Program-made: the position numbers and the translations under genes
Source: Streptomyces antnestii
GTDB lineage: Bacteria; Actinomycetota; Actinomycetes; Streptomycetales; Streptomycetaceae
Assembly (NCBI RefSeq): GCF_004005495.1
Contig: NZ_RZYA01000022.1
Coordinates: 1 to 64,000, forward strand
Length of the DNA: 64,000 nucleotides
Direction of reading: 5' to 3'
The notes under the pieces: model-generated
What the model was told of the DNA's origin: nothing
The model's input: the letters and a program-made list of their open reading frames with translations, nothing else
The model's database searches: none
Shown here: one piece after another, positions 1 to 8,118 of the stretch
Layout: every line of letters starts with the position of its first letter
How positions within the stretch are numbered: the stretch's first letter is position 1

Positions 1-135
1 GGAACACAAGGGCCAGTTGCGGACAATCCATCACCAACCCGTGACCGCCAGGTTTAGCGTCCTTCCTCAGGTGACCGGCTCCCCACCGCCGTTCCGTCCG
101 GGGCGGCAGTCGGGCACCTACCGCCGAGAAAGGTC

Positions 136-171
136 CGGCGGCGGCCCGCTCCCCTGTGCGGGCCGCCGCCG
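136..171 (+). promoter_or_regulatory. Strong hairpin in the leader of the NlpC/P60 gene
   Basis: The two 14-nt arms at 136-149 and 158-171 are perfect reverse complements (CGGCGGCGGCCCGC and its complement) around an 8-nt loop. The hairpin ends 37 nt before the GTG start at 209 and has no T-run. Actinobacterial NlpC/P60 and Rpf hydrolase genes often carry c-di-AMP (ydaO) riboswitches. I do not see the ydaO consensus clearly in 1-135, so I call only a structured leader that could act as an attenuator or expression platform. Confidence 0.5.
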
Positions 172-208
172 AACGCGTAAGCAGTACGTACCGGAAGGAC
201 GTGGCCCC

Positions 209-1285
209 GTGGCGGCAGCGCACCGCAAGCCCCGACAGCGCTCGCTCACCGGCCCTACGGCCCGCACCGCGGCGACCCTCGCTCTCGCCTCCGCGGCGAC
301 CGCCACCGCCTTCGACGGCGCGGCGCACGCGGAACCCCGGCTCACCCCGAGCCAGGTGAAGGCCAAGGTCGACCGGCTCTACCAGGAGGCCGAAAAGGCC
401 ACCGAGAAGTACAACGGCGCCAAGGAGAAGGCGGACAAGGCCGAGAAGAAGCTCGACTCGCTGCGGGACGAGGCGGCGCGCCGCACGGACCGGCTCAACG
501 CCCGGCGCGAGGCGCTCGGTTCGGCCGCCGCCGCCCAGTACCGCACCGGCGCCCTCGACCCCGCCGTCCAGCTCTTCCTGTCGTCCGACCCCGCCCGCTA
601 CCTCGACAACGCCGCGCTCGCCGACCGGCTCGGCACCCGGCAGGCCTCCGCCGTCGAGCACGTACGCCGCGAACTCCGCGAGATCGGCCAGCTGCGCGAC
701 GAGGCGGACGGCCGGCTCACCGAACTGCGGAAACGGCAGGCAGAGCTGAAGACGCAGAAGAAGACGGTGACCGGGAAGCTGGCCGAGGCCAAGCGCCTCC
801 TCGACCGGCTGCCGGCCGCCGAGCGCACCGGCATCGGAGCGGGCGCGGGCTCCGGCGCCACCGGTACGGACGGGCGCGCCTCACGCTCCGACGGCTCCCG
901 CGAGATGCCGTCCGGCGCGCTCCCCGAGGCGCCGGACTCCCGCTCGGCGGCGGCCATCGCCTACGCGTACAAAGCCCTCGGCAGCCCCTACGTGTGGGGT
1001 GCCACGGGCCCGAACGCCTTCGACTGCTCGGGCCTCACCCAGGCCGCGTACCGCTCGGCGGGCATCTCCCTGCCGCGCACCACGTACTCCCAGATCAACG
1101 CGGGACCCCGCATCCCGCGCTCCCAACTCCAGCCGGGCGACCTGGTGTTCTTCTACTCGGGCATCAGCCACGTCGGTCTCTACATCGGCGGCGGCAAGAT
1201 GATCCACGCGCCGAACCCCAGCGCCCCGGTCCGCATCGCCCCCATCGACCAGATGCCGTTCGCGGGGGCCACGCGGGTGGCGTGA
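209..1285 (+). CDS. Secreted NlpC/P60 (C40) peptidoglycan endopeptidase
   Basis: A 358-residue exported cell-wall hydrolase expected to cleave D-Glu-diaminopimelate bonds in stem peptides. The GTG at 209 is preferred over upstream starts because GGAAGG lies 10 nt before it and a basic, hydrophobic signal sequence ending near AAHAEP (about residue 42) follows. Residues 50-215 form a long charged coiled coil of the kind that controls such hydrolases. The C-terminal NlpC/P60 domain has Cys273 in DCSGL, His321 in SHVGL and a third polar residue, His333 in MIHAP. It is monocistronic, and the next gene starts 33 nt downstream with its own promoter. The reading frame stays open upstream to position 17, but that part codes for no plausible signal peptide. 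Confidence 0.9.
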   Translation: MAAAHRKPRQRSLTGPTARTAATLALASAATATAFDGAAHAEPRLTPSQVKAKVDRLYQEAEKATEKYNGAKEKADKAEKKLDSLRDEAARRTDRLNARREALGSAAAAQYRTGALDPAVQLFLSSDPARYLDNAALADRLGTRQASAVEHVRRELREIGQLRDEADGRLTELRKRQAELKTQKKTVTGKLAEAKRLLDRLPAAERTGIGAGAGSGATGTDGRASRSDGSREMPSGALPEAPDSRSAAAIAYAYKALGSPYVWGATGPNAFDCSGLTQAAYRSAGISLPRTTYSQINAGPRIPRSQLQPGDLVFFYSGISHVGLYIGGGKMIHAPNPSAPVRIAPIDQMPFAGATRVA

Positions 1286-1318
1286 GCCGCGGTGCCGACC
1301 GCCGGTAGTGTCGCGCAC

Positions 1319-1954
1319 ATGTCCAACCGCGCCCTGCCGCCGCCTCCGCCGCCCGTCCATCTGCGCACCTGGCCCGACCGGCACACGCTGCTCACCGACC
1401 GCGGCATGGCACTCGCCGTCCTGCGGACGAAGCATCTCGGGGTGGGACGGCTCCTGCTGCTGTGGCTGTGCGGGGCGGGCGCCATGGTCGGCTGGGCCCT
1501 GCTGTCCCTGGTGATCCAGCAGTTCGAGGACAAGGATCCCCTGGTCTTCGTCATGGGCCCCGTCTTCGCGATCCTCGGCCTGGCCGCGCTGATCCCCTCG
1601 GTGATCGGCGTCGCCCTCGGCATCCGCCGCGACCGGAAGATACGCGAACTCACCGACGCCTGGCTCGCGTTGGACAGCGACCCGGTGTCCGACGCCCGCC
1701 TGCGCGCCCCAGGCGCCAGCCTCGCCTGGCTCCTGTCGTCCGTCGTGCTGTGCGCGCTCGGACTGTGGGCCTCCCTCGGAGTCGCCGCCACCGCGGAGCC
1801 GGGACGGGACACGTACGGAGACGTCGCCTTCGGGATGGGCGCGGGGCTCGTCATGTGGCTGACGGGCCTCGTCGGCATCGTGAAGGCGGTGGGGTACTAC
1901 CGCTGGGCCCTGCGGAGCCGGGGCGCGCCGGCCACGGGCGGCGCGCACCGCTGA
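1319..1954 (+). CDS. Hypothetical four-helix membrane protein
   Basis: A 211-residue protein I cannot assign to a named family. After a proline run (residues 7-14), four hydrophobic segments are visible: LLLLWLCGAGAMVGWALL, the FAILGLAALIPSVIGVALG region, LAWLLSSVVLCALGLWA and the GAGLVMWLTGLVGIV region, followed by a basic tail. A TAGTGT element ends 10 nt before the ATG at 1319 and there is no ribosome-binding site, which suggests a leaderless transcript. An in-frame ATG at 1292 lacks both signals. The stop codon is part of the first unit of a 22-bp tandem repeat array. Confidence 0.75.
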   Translation: MSNRALPPPPPPVHLRTWPDRHTLLTDRGMALAVLRTKHLGVGRLLLLWLCGAGAMVGWALLSLVIQQFEDKDPLVFVMGPVFAILGLAALIPSVIGVALGIRRDRKIRELTDAWLALDSDPVSDARLRAPGASLAWLLSSVVLCALGLWASLGVAATAEPGRDTYGDVAFGMGAGLVMWLTGLVGIVKAVGYYRWALRSRGAPATGGAHR

Positions 1955-2062
1955 CGGCCCGGCCCACCGTTGCAGACGGCCCGGCCCACCGGTGCCGACA
2001 GCCCGACCTACCGGTGCCGACAGCCCGGCCCGCCGTTGCTGACGGCCCGGCCCACCCTTGTC
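1953..2062. repeat. Five tandem copies of a 22-bp repeat at a stop codon
   Basis: Five consecutive 22-bp units (1953-1974, 1975-1996, 1997-2018, 2019-2040, 2041-2062) share the core GACRGCCCGRCCYRCC followed by a variable tail. The TGA of the upstream gene (1952-1954) overlaps the start of unit 1, and the array ends 6 nt before the stop codon of the converging response regulator gene. No hairpin terminator is seen in this spacer other than what the repeats could form. Confidence 0.9.
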
Positions 2063-2068
2063 GAGCCG

Positions 2069-2794
2069 TCAGACCAGGCGTCGCGCCGTCGCCCACCGCG
2101 TGAGCTCGTGACGGTTCGACAGCTGGAGCTTTCTGAGGACCGCCGAGACATGCGACTCGACCGTCTTCACGGAGATGAACAGCTGCTTGGCGATCTCCTT
2201 GTACGCGTACCCGCGGGCGATCAGGCGCAGGACCTCGCGCTCGCGCTGGGTGAGGCGGTCCAGGTCCTCGTCGACCGGCGGCGCGTCGGTCGACGCGAAC
2301 GCGTCGAGGACGAAGCCCGCGAGGCGCGGGGAGAAGACCGCGTCGCCGTCCTGGACCCGGAACACCGAGTCGACCAGGTCCGTGCCCGTGATCGTCTTGG
2401 TGACGTAACCGCGGGCTCCGCCGCGGATCACGCCGATGACGTCCTCGGCGGCGTCCGAGACCGAAAGCGCCAGGAACCGGACCGGGTTGTCGGCGGCCGA
2501 CATCAACGGAGCGCAGCGGCGCAGCACTTCGACGCCGCCCCCGCCGGGCAGGTGCACGTCGAGGAGGACGACCTCGGGGCGCGTGGCCGTGATGACCGTG
2601 ACCGCCTGGTCGACGTCCGCGGCCTCGCCGACCACCTCGACGCCGGTCGTCTCGGTCCGGCCGATCTCCGCCTGGACCCCGGTGCGGAACATCCGGTGGT
2701 CGTCGACGAGTATCACGCGCACGTGCCGGTCCACCGGCTCGGCCGCCGGCTCGCCCGCCTTGGTCGCGTCGGGCCTGGCCTGCTCGTCACTCAT
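2069..2794 (-). CDS. NarL/LuxR-family response regulator of a PspC-kinase pair
   Basis: A 241-residue two-component response regulator. The receiver domain (about residues 24-150) has the acidic pair Asp31-Asp32 and the phospho-acceptor Asp79 in VVLLDVHLP. A LuxR-type helix-turn-helix fills about 175-241 (LTQREREVLRLIARGYAYKEIA, KTVESHVSAVLRKL). Its start overlaps the 3' end of the kinase gene by 8 bp, so the two are translationally coupled. The divergent PspC/LiaF-like gene next to the kinase suggests that the module senses cell-envelope or membrane stress. The gene ends inside a short spacer that holds the 22-bp repeat array. Confidence 0.93.
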   Translation of the reverse strand: MSDEQARPDATKAGEPAAEPVDRHVRVILVDDHRMFRTGVQAEIGRTETTGVEVVGEAADVDQAVTVITATRPEVVLLDVHLPGGGGVEVLRRCAPLMSAADNPVRFLALSVSDAAEDVIGVIRGGARGYVTKTITGTDLVDSVFRVQDGDAVFSPRLAGFVLDAFASTDAPPVDEDLDRLTQREREVLRLIARGYAYKEIAKQLFISVKTVESHVSAVLRKLQLSNRHELTRWATARRLV

Positions 2795-4079
2795 GGGTCA
2801 TCTCCGCCCTCTTCATGGTCAGTTCGACCTCCGTGCCGCCGTCCGGGACCGCGCGCAGCCGCGCCGTCCCGCCGTTGCGTTCCATCCGGCCGATGATCGA
2901 TTCTCTGACACCCATCCGGTCCCCGGGAATCGAGTCGAGGTCAAAGCCGGGGCCTCGGTCCCGTACTGACACGAACACCTTCTCCTCCTCGACCTCGGCG
3001 TAGACCTGGACCGCGCCGCCCTCGCCACCGTACTTGGCGGCATTCACCATCGCTTCTCGCGCGGCCTGCATCTGCGCCGAGAGACCGTCGTCGAGCGGGC
3101 AGTCGCCGACGACGACCACTTCGAGGGGCACGCCGTGCTTGTCCTCGACCTCGGCCGCGTTCCGCTTGACCGCCTCCGCGACGGTGGTGGGCTCGTCGGC
3201 CTCGTCCTTCCCGTTCCCCTCCGGTCTGTAGAGCCAGGCGCGCAGGTCGCGCTCCTGGGCCCGGGCCAGGCGCCGCACCTCGCTCGCGCTCTCCGCGCTG
3301 CGCTGGATCAGCGTGAGGGTGTGCAGGACCGAGTCGTGGACATGGGCCGCGACCTCCGCCCGCTCCTGCGCGCGGATCCGCATCAGCCGCTCCTCGGACA
3401 GGTCCTGCGTCATGCGCACGAGATAGGGGCCGGCGAGCAGGGCTATGCCGACGATGACGGCGAGGGCGGCCTGAAGGACGGAGCCGAGGTGCTGGGCCGA
3501 CCCCTGCAGGACGAAGATCCCGGTGACCCCGGCTCCCACGAGGACGACACCGGCCGCGGCCCGTGCCAGATTCAGGGTGCGCTTGCGGCGGCCCACCTCC
3601 ATCCAGCGGGCCCGGCGCGCATTGTCCGCCTGGCGCCAGACCAGGGCCACGCCCGCGCCGACGAGAAGCGCCGGCCACAGATACGCCTTCGCGTTCCCCG
3701 CGAGATTCACATTGCCGACGAAGACCATCGACACGACGACCATGAGGAGCAGGGCGACGATCTGGCCCTTGTCGGGCTTACGGGCGACGAGTCTGCGCCG
3801 GCCGTCCGGCGCGGTCTCCGTCGTGAACGCCGAGGCCCGCTCGCCGCCCACGCCGCCGACGCCGAGCGGGACGAAGAACCAGAACGCGGCGTAGAGGAGC
3901 GCGCCGAGTCCGTCCGCCATGAACAGGCCCACGAAGACGAGCCGCACCCAGATCACGGGCAGGCCGAGATGCCCGGCGAGCCCCCGCGCCACTCCCCCGA
4001 GCATGCGACCGTCGCTGCTGCGGTAGAGCTTGCGCGGCGCCCGCGGTTCGTCGATGGGTGCTGCTGCGGCTTCCGGCAT
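2787..4079 (-). CDS. PspC-domain sensor histidine kinase
   Basis: A membrane histidine kinase of about 430 residues that pairs with the overlapping response regulator. An N-terminal PspC domain (LYRSSDGRMLGGVARGLAGH, then a membrane hairpin ending FWFFVPLG) is followed by four or more further hydrophobic segments. Next come a HisKA_3-type dimerisation helix with the AAHVHDSVLHTL phospho-acceptor motif and an HATPase domain with GPGFDLDSIPGDRMGV. The start is uncertain: ATG 4079 is given because it lies just before the PspC domain, but an ATG at 4115 and an in-frame GTG lie upstream and none has a clear ribosome-binding site. The divergent neighbour at 4277 also has a PspC domain. Confidence 0.9.
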   Translation of the reverse strand: MPEAAAAPIDEPRAPRKLYRSSDGRMLGGVARGLAGHLGLPVIWVRLVFVGLFMADGLGALLYAAFWFFVPLGVGGVGGERASAFTTETAPDGRRRLVARKPDKGQIVALLLMVVVSMVFVGNVNLAGNAKAYLWPALLVGAGVALVWRQADNARRARWMEVGRRKRTLNLARAAAGVVLVGAGVTGIFVLQGSAQHLGSVLQAALAVIVGIALLAGPYLVRMTQDLSEERLMRIRAQERAEVAAHVHDSVLHTLTLIQRSAESASEVRRLARAQERDLRAWLYRPEGNGKDEADEPTTVAEAVKRNAAEVEDKHGVPLEVVVVGDCPLDDGLSAQMQAAREAMVNAAKYGGEGGAVQVYAEVEEEKVFVSVRDRGPGFDLDSIPGDRMGVRESIIGRMERNGGTARLRAVPDGGTEVELTMKRAEMTHE

Positions 4080-4276
4080 GTCACTGATGGTCACACGTGG
4101 GCCGGGCCCGGGCATCAGGGTTCAGCCCGGAGACGCCCCTGATCTCCGGGCCGCCGAACGCCCGGTCTCCGGCCGCCGCACGACCGCGCTCCCCGAGCGG
4201 TGTCAGGGGCGATTTCAGGGTTCGTCCAGGGTCGTCCCGGCTGCCGCGGCGGGCCCGGGGCCGTCACCATGGACAC

Positions 4277-5695
4277 ATGACAGATCACCAGCACGCCACG
4301 ACGGGAGCGGAGGCCGGGCAGCCACAGGACGGCGCGCCCGGTCACGGCTCCGCGGGTGCGTCCGCGCCGTCCGCGCCGGGACAGGAGACCGGCACCGCCG
4401 CGGCGCCGGCCAGGTTCCGGCGCGACCGGCGGAACGGGACGCTGGGCGGCGTGTGCGCGGGCCTCGGCCGGCACTGCGACATGGACCCGGTGATCTTCCG
4501 GATCGGCCTCGCGGTGATCGCCGCGACCGGCGGCCTCGGGCTGATCTTCTACGGCTTCGCCTGGCTCTTCGTCCCATATGACGAAGAGGAGGAGAACGAG
4601 GCGCGCAAGCTCCTCTCCGGCCGTGTGGACGGCCCCGCGCTCACGGCCGTGCTCTTCGCGCTCGTGGGCTGCGGGCTCTTCCTCTCGATGCTGAACAACG
4701 GCGGCGTGCTCACCTTCGCCGCCGTCCTCACCCTGCTCCTCGCGGGCGCGGGGTACTGGTCGCAGCAGCGCGGGGCGGCCGGCCCCGACCCCCTCGCGGC
4801 GCAGGCCGTCGCCGACGCGCCCCCCGAGGCGCAGGCCCCGCCCGTCACCGGCGCGCCGTCCTGGTGGCGGGACCCCATAGTCAAGGACGGCACCCATGTC
4901 GGCGGGACCGGGTATTTCTGGGGGCCCGACAGCGCGGTCGACGTCCGGTACGAGCCCACGGGGCACCGGCACGGCACGGCCTGGCTCCCCGACGACGCGC
5001 CGGGCGGCTCCGGACCGGGCCCCCACTCCGACTCCGGCTCGGACGCCGCGCCCAGGCAGCGCGGGCCCCGCTGGATCGGGGGCTGGACGTTCCTGTTCGC
5101 ACTGGCCGCGGGCGGCGCGAGCACCGTGGCAACCTGGCACGGCCATCCGCTCGGGACAGCGCTCCAAACCGGTCTGGCGAGCGCGCTCGTCGTCTTCGGC
5201 CTGGGCATCGCGCTCAGTGCCTTCCTCGGCCGGACCGGCGCCGGATCGGTGATCCTCGCGGTCCTCACCGCGGGCCTCCTCGTCTCGTCCGCCGTGCTCC
5301 CGGCGAACATCACCACGCGCTGGGTGCACACCGACTGGACGCCGGCGTCGGCCACCCAGGTCGCACCGCGCTACGAGCTGGGGACGGGTGTCGGCACGCT
5401 GGACCTGAGCGGGGTCGATGTCGGCAAGGGAAAGACGGTGACGACGCGCGTGGAGGTGGGGGCGGGACAGCTCAAGGCCGTCCTGCCGAAGAACGCGACG
5501 GTCGTGCTGCGGGCCGAGGTGGGCATCGGTGACATCCGGATGCCGGACGAGCGGACCAAGGACGTGGACATCCGTCCGGGACAGGACCAGAAGACGACCC
5601 TCCCGCCACCGGCGGGCAGCAAGGACGGAGGCACGGTCGTGCTGCGGCTCGAAGTAGGCGTAGGACAGGTGGAGGTGGCCCGTGCCGCGTCATGA
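4277..5695 (+). CDS. PspC and LiaF-like membrane protein
   Basis: A 472-residue membrane protein. The start at ATG 4277 follows a short spacer from the divergent kinase. A polar N-terminus of about 45 residues precedes a PspC domain (RDRRNGTLGGVCAGLGRHCD through FAWLFVPYDEEEE), then several transmembrane segments around a polar loop. The soluble C-terminal part (about residues 365-472) alternates short strands (GVGTLDLSGVDV, VEVGAGQLKAVLP, AEVGIGDIRMP, LEVGVGQVEVA) like the C-terminal domain of LiaF. In Firmicutes LiaF holds a LiaSR system in check, so this is a candidate sensor or inhibitor of the adjacent two-component pair. That role is inference. Confidence 0.85.
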   Translation: MTDHQHATTGAEAGQPQDGAPGHGSAGASAPSAPGQETGTAAAPARFRRDRRNGTLGGVCAGLGRHCDMDPVIFRIGLAVIAATGGLGLIFYGFAWLFVPYDEEEENEARKLLSGRVDGPALTAVLFALVGCGLFLSMLNNGGVLTFAAVLTLLLAGAGYWSQQRGAAGPDPLAAQAVADAPPEAQAPPVTGAPSWWRDPIVKDGTHVGGTGYFWGPDSAVDVRYEPTGHRHGTAWLPDDAPGGSGPGPHSDSGSDAAPRQRGPRWIGGWTFLFALAAGGASTVATWHGHPLGTALQTGLASALVVFGLGIALSAFLGRTGAGSVILAVLTAGLLVSSAVLPANITTRWVHTDWTPASATQVAPRYELGTGVGTLDLSGVDVGKGKTVTTRVEVGAGQLKAVLPKNATVVLRAEVGIGDIRMPDERTKDVDIRPGQDQKTTLPPPAGSKDGGTVVLRLEVGVGQVEVARAAS

Positions 5696-5894
5696 GTTCC
5701 AGCCGGGAAAGCTGGTCGCCGGGCTGTTCCTGGCCATCACCGGGGCGCTCTATCTGGGCGACGCGCTCGGTGGCTGGGAGGTGCCGTGGTTCGTGGCGTT
5801 CCCCCTGGTCGCCGGCGGGCTGTGCCTGGCCGGGGTGACGGGGACGGTCACGTATGCGGTGCGGCGGCGCCGAAGATCCCGTGCGGTGGGCTAG
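5682..5894 (+). CDS. Small two-helix membrane protein coupled to the PspC/LiaF-like gene
   Basis: A 70-residue protein starting at GTG 5682, inside the last codons of the preceding gene (14-bp overlap), with GGAGG about 6 nt upstream. It has two hydrophobic helices (LVAGLFLAITGALYLG and FVAFPLVAGGLCLAGVTGTVT) and a very basic tail (RRRRRSR). The overlap implies co-translation with the PspC/LiaF-like protein, so it is probably an accessory membrane subunit of the same module. I recognise no specific family. Confidence 0.75.
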   Translation: MPRHEFQPGKLVAGLFLAITGALYLGDALGGWEVPWFVAFPLVAGGLCLAGVTGTVTYAVRRRRRSRAVG

Positions 5895-5945
5895 GTCTTC
5901 GGCTGCCTGCCGATGGGGGCAGGCCGGTGGGGGGACCGGCCGGTG

Positions 5946-5976
5946 GGGGCTGGTCGCGCAGTTCCCCGCGCCCCTA
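5946..5976. repeat. Streptomyces interspersed repeat (GGTCGCGCAGTTCCCCGCG type)
   Basis: The core GGTCGCGCAGTTCCCCGCG followed by CCCCT lies between two converging genes. I recognise it as a short GC-rich sequence that recurs between genes in many Streptomyces genomes. Its arms (CGCG, GGGG/CCCC) can fold into a small hairpin, so it may also act as a shared terminator. No second copy is obvious in this window. Confidence 0.55.
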
Positions 5977-5985
5977 TAGGGAGCG

Positions 5986-6555
5986 TCAGGCCAGTCCTCT
6001 CCTCGCGCGGCGGCGCGCCGTGAGCAGCGCGTCCGCCGAGAACACCGGCGCTCCCGCGAGGACCAGCGGCAGCCACGCCATCAGGTAGGCCAGGTCGTTG
6101 CCCAGGTAGTACGGGTGCGTCGACCAGCTCACCGTCAGCCACAGGCTCAGCGAGATCAGCATCCCGCCGACTGCGGCGACCCGGGCGAGCAGACCGATCA
6201 ACGTGCCGATGCCGACGGCGAGTTCACCGAGGGCGATCGCGTAGCCGAAGCCCGCCGGGCTCTTGAGCGCCAGGTCGACCAGGGCAGGGATGGCGGAGAT
6301 GTTCCGCACGCCATGCATCTGCTCACCGATCGACCCCGGTCCGGAGGCGTGGAGGAACGCGCTGTCGGTCAGCTTGTCGAGCCCCGCGTAGATGAAGGTG
6401 ACGCCGAGAAAGATCCGTAGAGGGAGGAGTGCGAAGCGCTGGGCGCTGTCCCGCCAGCCGCCCCCGCCGTTGACATAACTGATGTGGGAGTCCATCCGCA
6501 TGCCATGAACCATCGCCCGTCCGCCGCCTTTCGCGCCCGCCTCTGTGTCCGTCAC
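5986..6555 (-). CDS. DoxX-family membrane protein
   Basis: A 189-residue (or shorter) DoxX/DoxD-like integral membrane protein. The family signature PLRIFLGVTFIYAGLDKL is followed by about four helices (GYAIALGELAVGIGTLIGLL, VGGMLISLSLWLTVSW, YLMAWLPLVLAGAPVF). DoxX proteins are usually linked to quinone or thiol redox chemistry, but the substrate here is unknown. GTG 6555 is given with a TATGGT element just upstream (possibly leaderless). ATG 6513, with a weak purine-rich stretch before it, is an alternative. It stands alone between a repeat-bearing spacer and another membrane protein gene. Confidence 0.8.
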   Translation of the reverse strand: MTDTEAGAKGGGRAMVHGMRMDSHISYVNGGGGWRDSAQRFALLPLRIFLGVTFIYAGLDKLTDSAFLHASGPGSIGEQMHGVRNISAIPALVDLALKSPAGFGYAIALGELAVGIGTLIGLLARVAAVGGMLISLSLWLTVSWSTHPYYLGNDLAYLMAWLPLVLAGAPVFSADALLTARRRARRGLA

Positions 6556-6610
6556 CAGACCATACGTACGAGTCGACGTGACTGCTCAGTAACGTACAGA
6601 CATCGGCCGG

Positions 6611-7876
6611 TCAGTCCGACACGTCGATCACGCACGGGTTCGTCTCCGTGCCGGCGGCGGTGACGACCCGTACCTCTACGCGGCCAGGTTCGACGTCGAC
6701 GGGGACCGGGACCGTCAGGGTCGTGTCGGTCGGGTTGGTGAAGCCGCCCGGCACCGGCACGAGGGGCACATGGACGTACACGGGTCCGATGCGGACGACC
6801 ATGCGGGCGAGCCCGTCCGCGGTGGCGGCGCCGGGCGGCACGAATCCGGCGCCGCGGATCTCGATGTCGTCGCCGGTGCGGATCGGCGCGTCCAGGTCCC
6901 CGGCCTCACGGGAGCGCACGACGGAGAGGATCACGGGCCGGCCGCCCTCCGCGTACTTGGCCGCGAGATAGGTCGCCGCCGAGACGAGGACGAGGACGGC
7001 GAGTCCCCAGGGCAGGTCGGGCAGTTGACCGGGGTCGCGGGCGAGGCGCGCCGCCACGAAGACCAGGGCGACGGCCGAGACCAGCACGTACTGGATGTCG
7101 GCGAAGGCGCCCCGGCCGGAGTCGTCGGTGAGCAGGTCCGCGGCACGCGGCCGGTCCGCGCGCACCTTCTGCAGGCGCTGGCCGAGCACGCGCAGCCCCA
7201 CGACCCGGCGCACGAGGACGGCGACACCGCAGACGACGGCGAGGACCGTCACCACCCCGGCGCCCCGGGCGAGTTCGAGCCCGGAGAGCAGCGCGTCCCG
7301 CTCGCGGTGAGCGAAGGCCCCGGCGAGTTCGCCGGCCAGGACAAGCACCGTGTAGACCACGGCGAGTACCCAGCCGGCGGCGACGGCCCGGGAGGTGGAC
7401 AGCCGGTTGTCCTCGCCGACGAGCGGGGCGAGCACCCCGCCGGCCGCCCGGTGGACGTGGGCTGCGCCCGTCAGGAGACTGCCCACGACGACCGCGGCGA
7501 GCAGCCCGGCCGTGCGGGCCGTCGTCCAGCCCGCGCCGATCGCCGTGAGCGCCTGCGCGATCAGGAGCAGCGCGCACCCGCCCCACACGACGGCGACCGT
7601 GCGCGGCCACAGCCCGGCGAGCCACGCGTCACCCTCTGCGCGCCCGCGGTCGGCCATGTCCTGTGCGGACTGGGTCAGTTCGTCCGAGACCCACTGCCGG
7701 GACGCGCCGGCCGAGTGGGCGACCGCGGTGGGCAGCCCCTGTCCGGACGCCAGTTCGTCCCGCTTGGCGAGGAACGCGGCCACGGCCTTGCGGTGCCCTT
7801 CGCGCGCTCCGTGCGGGCAGTCGCCGCAGGTGCAGCTCCCGCCGTGCGTTCCCTCTCGCGCCTCCTGGACCGCCAC
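6611..7876 (-). CDS. Membrane protein with Cys-rich N-terminus and IPT-like C-terminal domain
   Basis: A 421-residue protein that I cannot name. The N-terminus has a CTCGDCPHG (CxCxxC) cluster at about residues 15-23, which looks like a metal or Fe-S ligand set. A soluble helical stretch follows, then about six transmembrane helices (for example TVAVVWGGCALLLIAQALTA and AVAAGWVLAVVYTVLVLAGE). The C-terminal 110 residues are beta-rich (DDIEIRGAGFVPPG, TLTVPVPVDVEPGRVEVRV) and resemble an IPT/TIG-type Ig fold. The start is GTG 7876 with GGAAGG about 12 nt upstream. It is monocistronic. Confidence 0.75.
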   Translation of the reverse strand: MAVQEAREGTHGGSCTCGDCPHGAREGHRKAVAAFLAKRDELASGQGLPTAVAHSAGASRQWVSDELTQSAQDMADRGRAEGDAWLAGLWPRTVAVVWGGCALLLIAQALTAIGAGWTTARTAGLLAAVVVGSLLTGAAHVHRAAGGVLAPLVGEDNRLSTSRAVAAGWVLAVVYTVLVLAGELAGAFAHRERDALLSGLELARGAGVVTVLAVVCGVAVLVRRVVGLRVLGQRLQKVRADRPRAADLLTDDSGRGAFADIQYVLVSAVALVFVAARLARDPGQLPDLPWGLAVLVLVSAATYLAAKYAEGGRPVILSVVRSREAGDLDAPIRTGDDIEIRGAGFVPPGAATADGLARMVVRIGPVYVHVPLVPVPGGFTNPTDTTLTVPVPVDVEPGRVEVRVVTAAGTETNPCVIDVSD

Positions 7877-8035
7877 CCGGCACGCCCGCCTTCCCAGTCA
7901 GAGCCCGCGCGGCCCGAAGCGGCCACGCGTCAACTTCCGTGCAATGACTGCGAATTGTGCCGTACACAAGCCGGTCCAGGGCGGCCCACAGCGGCCGGGC
8001 GAGGGTGAACGGCGAACACTTGTGTTGACCCGGAC

Positions 8036-8086
8036 CGGACCACCACCCGCACCGGACCACCACCTGCACCGGACCACCACCCGCAC
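8036..8086. repeat. Three tandem copies of a 17-bp repeat
   Basis: The units CGGACCACCACCYGCAC at 8036-8052, 8053-8069 and 8070-8086 are identical except for one C/T change. The array is followed by a degenerate half unit and lies 33 nt beyond the stop codon of the class II aldolase gene, in its 3' flank. The rest of 7877-8118 holds the upstream region of the membrane protein gene, including an inverted TTGTG/CACAA pair at 7955-7969. Confidence 0.85.
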
Positions 8087-8118
8087 CCACACCCCACGTC
8101 AGCCGGCGGAGCCACCCG

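Noticed and set aside
1..208. c-di-AMP (ydaO) riboswitch before the NlpC/P60 gene
   Set aside because: The expected conserved segments of the motif are not recognisable on the plus strand; only a generic strong hairpin is supported.
1953..2062. CRISPR or transposon terminal repeats
   Set aside because: Direct contiguous 22-bp units with no spacers, no transposase and no target-site duplication.
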